NCBI RefSeq assembly: GCF_036370855.1
Contig: NC_088108.1
Coordinates: 12,671,448 to 12,735,447, forward strand
DNA length: 64,000 bases
Reading direction: 5' to 3'
From: Dromaius novaehollandiae
Lineage: Eukaryota > Chordata > Aves > Casuariiformes > Dromaiidae
Positions 38,701 to 50,700 of the stretch are shown here, piece after piece. The notes under the pieces were generated by a model, which was given only the letters and a program-made list of their open reading frames with translations, was not told the DNA's origin and searched no databases. The position numbers were made by a program, and so were the translations under genes. Each line of letters opens with the position of its first letter. Positions within the stretch are counted from its first letter, which is position 1.

Positions 38701-40738
38701 CTGTATCGCCCCTCTCTCTTGGGCTTATCTCCAGCCGGACTTGAAACCTATCTTGGAACATGTCCCAGCCTCACAGTACGGGAACCATGCTGGCTGTGTT
38801 ACTGCTTCAAGCTAACTTGGCTACGTCTGAAGCACACAGAATTGTGCAGTCACTTCTGTGATAGCACCCTTTACATGCCCTTATTAAAGCATTTATAAAA
38901 TTTGATTTATCTAGATAGCTAGTGCAATATTCGGTATTCTAATGGAGTTTCTTATACTGTCACTCTTTACTGTGGTTGTAGCATTTGTAATTTGATTAGC
39001 CATTTACAACTTTAGTACGTAATATATGAAAATTGCCAGTAGTTTGAGAGTGTTGGAAATGTTCACAAGGATCAGAAAAGGGGATTGTGAGTTGTAATAG
39101 TCCTCTTCTGCCCACAGAAATTAGTAAATGATGATAGCTAGATTCTAGCCTCAAAACTAGCAGAGAGTAACTTTACATAGGTGAGCTGATACCTCCTGAG
39201 AGACTCTAGCACTGAATTTGTCCAGTATCTTTGGGCTCTTGTTTTATGTTAAAAAATACTATTATACTTAAGCTTGTTGCTTTTTTTTATCAGGGAAAGT
39301 TTTAATGAGAAAGTTTAGCTCATCCATATCAAGTTTTCTACTAATTAGGTGAAAGTGTTTTTTTCATCTGCAAGCAATTTCTGTTTTCTGGCACTCTTGA
39401 ACTATCCATGCTAGGTGCTAGGTTGTTTTAGTGTTTTTAATCTATGTCATTGACTACTATAGCATTTACATTCTGTGGCAGTAGTTAAAATAGACATTTA
39501 AGAGCTGTTTGTCCTTTCTGTACTTCCAGAATTGTAATATATATGCTCAGCCTTTCTGCTATAGCATATATTGTTTCAGTAGCAAAACAGTTTATGATTC
39601 CAAATGATACATGTAAGAAAGTAAGTTAGTGGTCTAGGCCACCTCTAGTAACTTAAGTGTGTATTTTTCCTTATTGCTGCATATAAAACCAAAGCTAGTT
39701 AAGAGGTCAGTGTTCATTCCTGACATGCTGGCTCTTTTGACATGCTGATTGTTTTTATTTTAAAGGCCTATCATGAGCAGATTTGGTTGTCACTTTAATT
39801 TTTTCTCTTTTTTGTTTCTACCAAGTGAAGAAATTGCAGGTCTTGGAGCTGTGCTTGGTAAACTATAATTCTTGGCCATAAGACATATTAGATATGTTTA
39901 AACTGAATGATCCACTACTCTGTGGAGTGGTGGCTTCTTTTATAACTCTCGTGTTCTTATAGAAATTAAATCATTGCTATATATAAAGACAAAGGCATGT
40001 TGGCCATCATCTGGTCTTTTCCTGATTCTTGTATGTATGACACTTCTATGCTGTGCTGTGTGGCTCTGCACACCTCATACACCCAGGACCAGCTAGGTCC
40101 TGTCATTAATAGTGGTACTTCTTTTCCAGTCTGTATTTTGAATATTAAAACTCCAGTAATTTCTGGTTATGTTTGTTCTTTTCTCTAAAGACATTACAAA
40201 TATGTCATTCACAATCAAACTCATTTTTAAAGTGGTTATTGTTCCTACTAGTGTTTCTTTTTCTATCTGCCCGGAAAATGCTTTTCTTGACGCAGACTCT
40301 ACTCATCCTCTCTCAGTCACCTTGTAAATGTAGAGCATTACTGTGCAGAGAGCACAGCTTTTTCACTGACTCCATGACTTTGACAATTGCTCTTATTCTA
40401 AGTTTTCTTCCTTCCTGTCTGTCATTCAATCCAGCAATATTATTTTATCCTGACATTCCCTTGGCTGTGCTCTAAAGCCAGGCATGAAGAACTGAACAAG
40501 GCTGGGATATATAGGAAAAGGCAGGACAGGACTGATCTGTGTAGACTGCAAAGCAGACTCATATCAGGGCAGTCCCAGTCTGTAATACTGTATTAAAGAA
40601 AAGTCTGTCTAAACATTAAAGAATAAATATACAAGTTCATGACTCCTTCATGTGCAAAACTGGTTTCTTTTATAAAAGCAAGGAAATATATTTTAGACTT
40701 TTTTTGACACTCATACTGGATATTAGAATTAAAAAGAC

Positions 40739-40760
40739 CCCCCCCCCAAAAAAAAAAAAA
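40739..40760 (+). repeat. C-run followed by A-run
   Basis: A homopolymer pair of about 9 C then about 13 A. It could look like a processed-transcript tail, but no transcript body is recognisable upstream. Confidence 0.85.
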
Positions 40761-42819
40761 CCATTAAAAAAACCCTCTTTGGACTTCATCCAGGTTTTCT
40801 ACAGTGCACTTTATATCTTTGTGTGACAAGCTGTATTTTCATGCATTTAAATATAATGTCTGCCTAGGTACTGATTTTATTTTCCAGTTTAATTTGTTCT
40901 CCAGATTCTCTGGCCTTCAGTCAATGCACTGAATGATTAAATTATTATCCCAATAATGAGATTTGACACAATCTATGTCATTTACCTAGGTGACCCTCTA
41001 ACTAGGTTAATTGGCAACCTTGAATAATTATCAGCCATCTCATCTTGCTGACTGAGAGCCTGACAATAAGTGAACCACAAAGATGCTGAAAAAGACACAG
41101 TTTTTGGTTTCAGCTTCTGAGTAGTTTAGAAGACGACTTTTAAATAGTAGCTTTTTAATAAAATGCAGCATTAAAAAAGAATCATGTTAACACTTTGAGC
41201 TTACAAAAATACAGATGTTTGCTCTTGTGTATCAGCATGGCTTCCTAAGGAAAGAAGAAATCTGTGGCAAATTAGATAAATAGGCCCCAATTCTGTATGT
41301 TGCTTTTATGGATGAATTGTTGTATCCTCAGAGAGCCCCCCCCCCAAGTAAGTGAAAATTCAAAAACTCCACGTGATATTTGTGGTGACAGTGCCAGAAT
41401 CACATTTTAAGGCTTTTCTGTGGAGCCTTGAAAACTAGAAATTAACTTTTATTTTTTAATGACAGCTGTGATTCCTCTGTATTCCCATTCCTGCAGGAAA
41501 CAGAGTTAAAAAAAATAAATATCATTGTACCTGGTGACACTGAGTTGTTTTGTAGATGGCTTACTTTTCTACTTTGTTTTTGAAAAACCAAAATGATATT
41601 TCTTTCTGTGCTAGAAAGTGAAAGATTGGAACTTGGAGAGAAAACGGAATGAACTCCTTGGGATGAGAAGACAAGGAAAAATATTTGAGATTTAATTTTG
41701 CGATCTTTTCACAAATCAGCTTAAAATAATGGACTGGAACCCTTGACTTAGTCAGACTTCTCCCAGAGTCATACTCCTGCTCTGGTCAGAAGTATCCCAA
41801 AATTTGGAGTAGGAAGAGCAATCATTTCTTGTTATCAGCAGCTAATGCTTGCAGGACACACTTTCTTCTCAAAGACACACAGGAGATTCTCACTTGCACT
41901 TCATGGCTGGCTGCCCTGATCCCGGCCCATCTCCTCCGCGGCCTCAGCACAGGCACTGCTAATCAGCCCACACAAACGAGTATTCAGTGCATAGTAATTT
42001 GGGTGAAGTTAGATCTGTTTTTCACTTGCCACCTCAAACAAAACGTTATCACAGCTCTTTGGAAAGAAAAAGCTAACATTCCTGCTCCTTCAGCTTTTAT
42101 ATATGTAAAAATAAGTTCCCCAGCTAAGCACACTTTATCCTGAAAAGCAGAGTATATACTTTCCTGTGTCCAGAAAAAGGACTCCTCGAGTAGTGGCCTA
42201 ATGCAAAGCTGTGCTGATCATTCACTTGGCTTCCAAGTTTTGGACCGGACTGATCCGATGCGCCAGAGCATCCCGGCTTCAGGGCAATCACTTAACCCTG
42301 AGCACATGAGCAGACCCCAGATTTCAAGACAGCAGCTCACATGTTAAAATCAAACATATGCTCGAGTGTTTTTCTGGATCATGGCCATATTGAACTATAA
42401 TGATCTAAATGGAATTACTCCCAGGACAAATTTGCCCTTTGCTATCCTCCTGCCCACATACACATTTGCACCCCCTCCAATCACTTACGTCTCTTTCTAT
42501 TTCCTAAGTGCTACTTTTATTGAAAACTTTATGGCTGGTTTAATCTCTTCTAACCATGGCTTTATTTCCTCTCTTGATTTCCTCTATGATTCATCAACAG
42601 GGCTTTTTGCTCATACCGAAAGGATTTCAATTGTGCTGTACAAATTTAATCAAACCTAAATTTTTAAGCCTTATTAAGAAGCTGCACTGTCTCTTTCTGC
42701 TCCTTCATCTTCCCTCCTCCCAAAGAAAAGATGAAGAAGGTGCTCAAGATCCACATGTCAGATGAAACAACTGTCTACAAATGGCAAAAATAATGAGATC
42801 TTTCACCTCGCTGCTTGTG

Positions 42820-42840
42820 TTTTTTTTTTTTTTTTTTTTT
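42820..42840 (+). repeat. T21 homopolymer
   Basis: A run of 21 T with no recognisable SINE or processed transcript attached on either side. Confidence 0.95.
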
Positions 42841-43779
42841 GTAACCAGTATGTGGTCCTGATGTCTAAAATTATAGGCATTTAGAATGTCAGGTAGCAGG
42901 AAAAAGAAAAAGAGGTATTGTAGTAAGGTAGCAAAGAACTGGTGTCTTGCTGATAGTTGTAAGGTCTTTTATTCCTTAAAAATAGCATAGCTTTATAAAC
43001 TTGTTATCATACCTGATAGAAAATAAAGGGCTGCTGATATTTTGCAACTCATTACTCATTACTTGTTGATTACATTAGTGTTTTTGAATGAAAGAACACT
43101 TAAGGTCCTGTCAGAAGCTAAGCTGACATGACTTCTTTCTTTCCTTTTTATTATGATAGTCAATAGCTCAGTTGTAAAGAGCATAATTGCTCTTTGTGAC
43201 TGTATTAGGCATTCTTTTGGGAAAGCTAGCTAAAATTTGAGGGCAGAAAAGTATTTCTGGAAAAAAAACCCTGGCAGACAAACCAATAATAAGTGGACTG
43301 AACTGAATTTGAGACTTTGGAGTTGGTTAGAAGCCTAGATCAAGAGACTGTAAGGCCTGCAGTGTTAGGGGTGTCTGTATCAAAACCAATATTACAATAA
43401 CAAACCTTCTTGCTTTATTAGAAATTTGCCCATGAATCTGTGTGAATGAATCCATTCTACAGGTACAGGTCTTTTGTTAAGCTAAAGTCTTCTGTTTGAT
43501 ATGTGTGACCTGTGTACTGTGGCTCTATGTAAATTAACAAAAGGTAGATTGTACATGTTCTCTTTCCAGTGTTCTCTACTAATGACATTTATGAAGGAAA
43601 TGTAATATCTATACGAATTCTTCAACACATATATTGTGTACAGCACATGTATAAAAATCCTCTACAAGCTGTTCACAATTACGTCAAGAACATTCCTTTT
43701 ATTTTCTGAAAAAAGCATACAAAAGCATGCATTAATCATCAGAATGTGAAAGCATACTTAAAGTATGCATTAATGCCCT

Positions 43780-43960
43780 AATGTTTTGCACTTACACAGT
43801 CTCCCATCCAAGACCTTCATATTCTATTCAAGAGTACATTATTTAAAAACACCACACCTTTGTGAAAGGTAAATATTTATATACCCACTTTGCAGATGAA
43901 GATGTAGGTTTAAATGCAAATTCTGTCTATGCTCTGAGTCAGCCATGAGTCTTCTGATAT
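43780..43960 (-). mobile_element. MIR-like SINE remnant
   Basis: The plus strand resembles an antisense MIR 3' half: a cytosine-rich 'ccatccaagaccttcat' portion, 'attatttaaaaacaccacacc', 'gtgaaaggtaaatatttat' and 'acccactttgcagatgaag'. The order matches MIR copies in other amniotes. Divergence is high and the boundaries are approximate. Confidence 0.5.
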
Positions 43961-44610
43961 GGCACTCGGGCTAAAGCACTTGGGCTAATCCGGACTTTTA
44001 GGGAGGCTCAGCAGAGCTTAACAGCTTAGGCACAGTGCTATGGCTCCTGTGCAGAGCCTAATGGGAGTGAGCCCGTGTCTGTGTGCACCTGCCTGGTTAG
44101 ACCTGCCTTAAAGAGCTTTGGAAAATGAGGCTTCTGCATCGTTCAGCGTTGAGAGTTGGAATGCTGCAGTGTTAGTTTGCTGTCAGCTACTCAAATATCC
44201 AAACCTGGTCTCCAGAGTAAACCAGTCCCAGGCCTCTCTCTCCTGCAGATTTTAGAATGAAAAACATTGCCAATATTTTGAAGAACTGTTTTGCAGAACA
44301 AAGCCGCTGTGTTCGTAGTGAGCTCATTATGCTAGAAAAGTGCATCTATCACAGCTAACGTTTCCAAACTCCTAATGCCTCTGATTTTTGTATGTGCTCG
44401 CAGTCCTCTCTTATCTATCTTGTAAGTACTCTGCATGTGGTATTTATGAGGCAATATCCAAGTACACCGTTTAATCTCTTAGCTGGAAAGAAACAACACA
44501 ATGAGCTTAGTCAACAATTCCTTCGCAATATTGCTTTGAAGATCCCATTTTCCATCCCTGATATGACCAAATTATTACTTCAAAAAAACTGGTAGCCTGC
44601 AGCACCAACA

Positions 44611-44746
44611 CCCCCCCCCCCCCAAAGTGATAATAATAGATCATTTTACACACACATACACACACATCTCCCAATTTGCATTCACAAGACTAGAGATTAG
44701 AAAGCCTATTTGATGATAAAACTGTGTAATTTTTTTTTTTTTTTTT
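44611..44746 (+). repeat. Cluster of simple repeats (C13, CA-rich, T17)
   Basis: C13 at 44611-44623, a CACACATA-type stretch near 44648-44667 and T17 at 44730-44746 sit within 136 bp. Confidence 0.9.
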
Positions 44747-44964
44747 GTACACACATACTGTTTGATGCTTGGTATTGATTACATCTGCTTCTACAGATAT
44801 ATTCTGTATTCTGCAGAGATAATGTATATTTAAGTGTATAAAATAACAGTATTAAATATTAATTCTGCAATCCCAATAAAAGTTCTGAATTAATAAATGT
44901 ATCTTCCATTATTTGTCAGTACATTTTAAAGTCTCAGCATTAACATCAAAATTTTACCTGAGTT

Positions 44965-45035
44965 AGAGGAAGGGATTTCACCCTTCTGGGGTGTAGCATT
45001 CCCTACAGACCTGGTGAAATTTAAGCTATAAATTT
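44965..45035. repeat. Possible degraded fold-back repeat
   Basis: A short 'gatttcaccctt' is followed about 40 bp later by its near reverse complement 'ctggtgaaattt'. This resembles the ends of the elements at 23511 and 35609. Could be a solo remnant or chance. Confidence 0.25.
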
Positions 45036-45424
45036 GTATGCATTGTAAAATATGGTTCACTGCAGCATGATAAAATGTTTAACAAAAAGTAGGTAGAATA
45101 CACAAGTGCCTGAGAGACTGGAGACCAGCTCAGTAATGAGTGCTTGTAATTATAGTTTAGGTAAGTTGTAAAGGTAGATGCAAATTAAGTGGTTTATAGA
45201 CAGATAATAATGAAGTGCACTAATTAAGTATTCATTGCAGGTAGAGGTAGTCAGAAAGATAAGGATTGCATCTTTTTCTGATGGATTGCCTTATAAACTT
45301 TTCACAGAATATGTGATATTCTTCACAAAGAAAAACTACATAGGCAATCAGCCTGCTTGCCCTCCAAAACTAAAGTTTGCTTAAGGAAAAGTTCAGTTAG
45401 AAGCTAGATTTGGTTTCTGAGTCC

Positions 45425-45541
45425 CACAAAAGTCTCTGGCAAAATGCTGTCTTGAGCCTTCCAGCCATTCGCTCTGCCCCACACAAAACTCCTGGGCACT
45501 GCCCCTGTGCCATCGCTGCGTTTTGTGGGGCCACTTTTGTG
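45425..45541. repeat. Nested inverted repeat
   Basis: Outer arms 'cacaaaagt' (45425-45433) and 'acttttgtg' (45533-45541) enclose inner arms beginning 'gccccaca' near 45476 and ending 'tgtggggc' near 45531. The inner arms pair over 12 bp with a 2-nt bulge. The loop contains 'gggcactgcccctgtgcc', itself partly self-complementary. This resembles an eroded fold-back element. Confidence 0.5.
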
Positions 45542-46197
45542 AGCCAGATCAATGGACTGATCCCTGTTAAGAATAATTAGTCAGAAAGATCAGTTAAGGC
45601 AGTGAAAGTAAGTCATTTTATAAAATAAAATGAATCAATTTGCACCACAAAAGGAACTAATAAAATTTGAAGGCCAGTCTCACAGTTTGGGCTTCAAAAA
45701 GCAGATCTTAAGAGCTCTGATGCTAAACAGCAATCATTTCATTAAATAACAATAAGCAATTGCCATCTCGTGTTTGCAGTTAAGGAATCCCTTGAGTTCC
45801 TGAGAACGCAAACCAAGCACCTAGCTAGCAAGCTACCTTTGCTGTGCTTTACCTGTATGGGAGTAACCTGACTTGAATAGGGCACTGTCTAGCTTTACAT
45901 AACAACAGGCAGGAGTAGAAAATAGCTATAATCCTAATGAGTATGTTTTCACTACAGTCAGTTTCTTGTGAAATGACAATGACAGATGACGACCAAATTC
46001 ATGGCACATATAATAACCTGAGAAGTAAATAGTCCCATTAAAATATTTTGCCAGTGTTCATAGACCAATGCATCCCAAAATGCCATCCCTGCCAAGTACA
46101 TAACTTTTTGTTTCCTTTTAAATACAGAGAATACAGGTTACTATGGTGATCAAGAGAACACAGAATAAACTCTGATTCATCATAATTGCCACATGCT

Positions 46198-46209
46198 GGG
46201 GGGGGGGGG
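46198..46209 (+). repeat. G12 homopolymer
   Basis: A run of 12 G in AT-rich surroundings. Confidence 0.9.
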
Positions 46210-47823
46210 AACTGAACATCATCTTTCAGTTTCAAGTTGGGGCTCTGAAAAATATTTTGAGGATATAAAAAGATTTGATGATGTCCAAGGAACACAAGGT
46301 GAAACATCACAAATATGAAAGTGTTACAGCAATGTGCCCCTTCACATAAAGGTGTTCTAAGTCTGAAACATTTAAAACTCAAGGTCAGAAACCTTAGACT
46401 TTTTGTTCTTTTATTCTATATAATAAAACATATAGAATTATGACAACAGCAAAGACTTTGAGAGAAATAACTGTGGGCCACATTGTCACGCGTGCACATC
46501 TTCTTTATATGGGTGATGGACACTCCAGCTTTGCCTGTTGTGTCCCATTTGCTCTGTATTTTATGTTCAAAGGGCTGAATCACTGACATCTAGTAGCCAC
46601 TGAGCAGGGACTACTTTGATGCCAGCGTTTAGGAGGTTTTGTTCTTTCCATCGGAAGGACACTCATGGTTTTTGCTTGCACTTAGTTGCACTCACTGTGA
46701 GAATTTGCGTTACCAAGGCTTAAGAAAGTACTGAAGTAACCTTTACTGCTTTCTCAGGAATCTACACTTTAATATGTGTAATCAATGCACTAGTTTTTGA
46801 AATATATATAATTTCACATCACAAAATTAAATGTAATGTTATAGTTATTTCTAGTTATTCCCAGGATTAGTTTCTAGTATAAAGCACAACCTTGACTAAT
46901 GTAGGACTCTAGGACAGCCTGATTCAGAACTCCTGATTTAAAGCTACATTTAAATGACTTGGAAGCACAGAAGGACCTTCTAAAGCCAACGCGACTGTGG
47001 AGACCTTGCAAAGAGTCTGTTATTGTTGTATGGTGTTAAATTTTATACAGTTCTGTTTTAAGATATTTCAGTTTATTTTAGCTTCAGCACAACATCATAA
47101 CTACAATATCCAAATGAATTTGCACAGAAGGCTCATCTAACAGTTTGTATACTAACCTTCAGAAGGGTTTAACTCAAATCTACCAGGGCATCAAGCTCTC
47201 CAGTCACATTCATCAGGATATAAAGAACAGCTTTAAGACACTTGTCTGGTTTTCCCTACTGTATCATTCAGTCTAATAAGTAATAGTACCTCTTCTTGCT
47301 ACCTTTGGTAGATTTTTGAGAGTGATAATAACCTACTTTTTAATTGTAAGACTCTACAGGGACCTTAGTGAAAGTGATTAAAATAACTTATGGTCCAATA
47401 TACTCTGAACCACTGTCCAGCATTATGGAGCTCTACGCACGCTGGAGTTTTGGAGCTTTACACAATTATTAAGCAGTTCCCTTTCTACCAGTTTTGTCTA
47501 TGGTTCAAAGTCTGATCTCCCCCCAGCATTCATTCTGGTGAGTTCTAGTGAATTTAAGTCATACAAAGATAGTGCAATGTGAAAATCTACTACAGCCTGA
47601 TTCCAAAGGGCACGCCATGTGAAGCCTTTCTTCAAAACACTGAAAAGCAACAAATTCAAGCACTAGTAAAAATCAGAGCCCACGGCTTTTATCATTTGAT
47701 GGTGTTATGGAGGATGTGTTCTTCCCAGCTGAATCTTGCATACCTCTAATAAGCAAATTCTTATCTGGGGTAGCTCCACTTTGATACCAGTGAGAGAACT
47801 GCAGACACTCTCTGACTCTCTTT

Positions 47824-47873
47824 AATATATATCTAAATATATATCTATATATATATGAGAGAGAGAGAGAGAA
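47824..47873 (+). repeat. Compound (AT)n-(GA)n microsatellite
   Basis: AT-rich 'atatatct' units pass into (AT)n and then (GA)n ending at 'gagagagaga'. Confidence 0.9.
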
Positions 47874-49406
47874 GGTCTTTCACATTTCATTTTATTGGCA
47901 GCATTTGCTGAATTTCTTAAGGGCTCCAGTGCAATATAAAAATAAAGTTGGATTTTTTTTCTTAGAAGATAGATATGCTGTAATTTAAATGAAAATTAGT
48001 GCAGCAAAATCCTCTGATTTATGCTTTAGATCAGACCTTGTAATCTAGCTTTATAATCTATGAACCCGTTATTCAGAAGGTAACAAGTATCCCTGCTGTT
48101 CTGCACATGTCCATTACAAAGTAGCACGTATTTCATAACCTTTAACTAATTGGTGTCACTCTGATGTCATTCTCTTAACCCATCACTTCTCTGTAACATG
48201 AGTGCCTTTTGTTTTTAAAATGCTGTATTAAATATCATCAGTACTTGCAGTCTTCTGGACAGAGCATTTAAAATTGAAATAGACATGGCAAATAGATCTT
48301 GACACTAAAATGGAAGTTACTCAATGAAAATCCATATGGATGAACAATTAATGCAGTACCAGCTCTTCCTCTCTGACCAAAATGTCATTCTTCATTGTGG
48401 ACTGGTTGACAGGACTGTGACAGAACTGAACCATACCCTCTGAAAGCACCCAGCCATTCTGATTCCCCTTATTATAGGGGGGAAATACCCAGTGAATCCC
48501 CAAAACCTAGTACCCTGCTAATAGATTTCAGTAATGGGCTCTGCAGTTTATGTGTATTACTAATATCTTCTGTGGCACAATGTAATCAGTCCTGCTAACT
48601 GTGGTTTTTAAACTGAAGAAACACATGGATAATAATTACCTGAAGAGCTGCTAAATCTCTCCGTGTGGTCCACAAGCATCGCTCTGCTACAGGATGAATG
48701 TGCTGGATGCCCAGCACAACTCTGTGTAGCTATAAATGCCTGTGCAATGCTGCGGCCGTGCCTTTCTAAGGTCTCTTTTGCATGAATATTCATGCCTTCG
48801 TGTTTTTACATTCATGGAAATTAAATGTAATAAGAATGTGAACTTGCCCACAGACAAATTGTTTACATCTTAGGAAACAATCTAGCCATTTTTCCTGTGT
48901 TATTCCAACATTAGTAAAGCTCAACAATGGTCCTTTGTACCAAACTGTAGACAGAATATACTTAAAATCCTGGACTAAGGTTTAGGTTCAGTTTTTAGCT
49001 TTGCTACAGATAGTCTCTGTGGATCTGGCCAACAGATTTGTTCTTCCAACCCTGCCACTCTGAACAGTTATGAGATTTCCCAGCTGTACAAGCAACAGAG
49101 ACCACATACATAAAGGACTGAAAGGCAGTCAGGCACAATGGTAAGTCAGACACAAGGACCATTAACAAAAATCTGGATCGACTATGCTATGTTCAGGGGC
49201 TGCTGCTATTAATTTTTCTTCTGAATTATGTTATCCAGTATAAATCATAGGGGAAGAAAATCATAAAGAGTGCTCATAAAGAACATTTGATGAGGCAAGT
49301 TGGTGCCCTAGTGGGAGATTTCAATAAGAGTGATTTCTTACCAGGGATAAGCTTCAAAGCAAGGTCTGTGCACACTGTTTCAGATGGAGAAACTGACACT
49401 TTTTTT

Positions 49407-49419
49407 GGGGGGGGGGGGG
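49407..49419 (+). repeat. G13 homopolymer
   Basis: A T run followed directly by 13 G. Confidence 0.9.
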
Positions 49420-49765
49420 AAGAACAAAATCTAACAGCTGCTGAGACTTGAGCTCAAGGTGGAGTTGCTATGAATTCAGCTAAAGGTAGCCAGACTGAAG
49501 TTTTTAAGCAGCCCTACTAATCCTTTGTAGGTCTCCATGTCAAAGCAGGCACCAGAACTAGTCCAAGATGAAAATGTTTTAACAATGACTTTCCAAGCAG
49601 GCGCTTCATCTTAAAAGTCATAAGCACACACAGATAACTGTGAGGCTAAAACATAGATGCTGGTGCATCAGCTCATGGGTTTTAGCCATTCTTCCCCAAA
49701 CGCTGACTGTGTTCAATGTTGAACTTCCCAAAGAGACCGATGAGATGCTGCTGGCCCCTTGCAGG

Positions 49766-50062
49766 CCCCTGACACTTATCACCTCCCCCTGCTACTTATC
49801 ATGCCCTCATTCCAATATATCACACCCCTCCCCCCGGTCACATATCAGCCCCCCCTTCCACTTACCATGCCCCCTCTACATATCACACCCCCTTCCAACA
49901 TATTGCACCCTTGTGTGACGTATCACGGCCCCCACCACTTATTATCCCATGCCACTTATTATGTCCCCCATGAATTATTACACCCTCTTCTGACATATCA
50001 CACTCTGCTACTTATCACTTTCCCACCACTTCTCACATGTCCTTTTCAACTTACTACCCCTG
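49766..50062 (+). repeat. Degenerate minisatellite, about 15 units of 17-24 bp
   Basis: About 300 bp are built from units of a C-rich half followed by 'acttatcac'-like sequence (variants 'acatatcac', 'acttaccat', 'acttattat'). I can delimit roughly 15 units, all diverged from each other, so the array is old. Both strands are skewed: C plus AT-rich on plus, almost free of G. Overlapping reading frames here encode only low-complexity Pro/His/Ser peptides. Confidence 0.8.
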
Positions 50063-50569
50063 GCATGAATCTCTTTCGATGCACACATGAATTTTTGCCT
50101 GCCTTATGAATCCAAAGCCGTGCCTCAAGTTACTGGAAAGGGTTATATGGCCTCAAGCAGGACTTGTTGCACCCATCAGCACTGGCAGTGTCCTGGCTTT
50201 TACAGCTCACACATGCACACACGCCCATCACATCTATCCTTTCTTTTGTCCTCATTTATTCTGTACCAAACGTTTTTAGGTAGCAAAGGAACAATTTTTC
50301 TTTCTTTCCACCAGTTTCCACTTTCTTTCCTTTTCCTAAGGGCTTTCACCCCAATTGAGCTGCTATTCCTCAGGCCCTCAGTAGGTGCTAGCAAGCTGCT
50401 GCCGCTGCACACAGCTGTATCCATCGCTCTGAGCCAGCAGCGTTTCCCAGACTCCGAGAGCCTGGAAGTACAGGCAATTCCAGACCGTCAGCTCCAGGCC
50501 TCTCTTTTCAGCTAGCAGCACCCACACCTACGCCTGGTAGCAAAGTGCCCTCCCTGGTCCAGGGGGTGG

Positions 50570-50700
50570 CTGGGATGTGAGCACGCGGCATGTTTGCTGC
50601 TCGGCACTCGACGGCCCGGGGTAACCCCAGGGAGTCGCACCTTCCCCACGACGTCCGCGCCGCAGGGTACGCCAGCGGGGCAGCTGCGTGGAGCACTTGG
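50570..50700. promoter_or_regulatory. Small CpG-rich patch in AT-rich desert
   Basis: About 130 bp are dense in CpG (including 'gcactcgacggcccgggg' and 'cacgacgtccgcgccgcagg') within otherwise AT-rich DNA. There is no accompanying gene model. It might be a distal regulatory element, an orphan CpG island or an unrecognised repeat. Confidence 0.3.

Larger units (their letters stand above)
35713..43779. other. Gene-free AT-rich DNA
   Basis: No supported gene. Contains homopolymers at 40739 and 42820, small direct repeats ('gaggcaaatcc' near 36510 and 'tgtatctacaca' near 36660) and a tRNA A-box-like sequence near 38670 discussed under findings. Confidence 0.6.

Noticed and set aside
43960-44160. 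Possible 'ttaggcac...gcctaatgggag' reptile repeat
   Set aside because: Resemblance is scattered and I cannot define ends or a consistent order of landmarks.
49340-49480. Further MIR-like phrase ('cagatggagaaactgacac')
   Set aside because: Only about 20 bp resemble the MIR core and the flanks do not continue the match.
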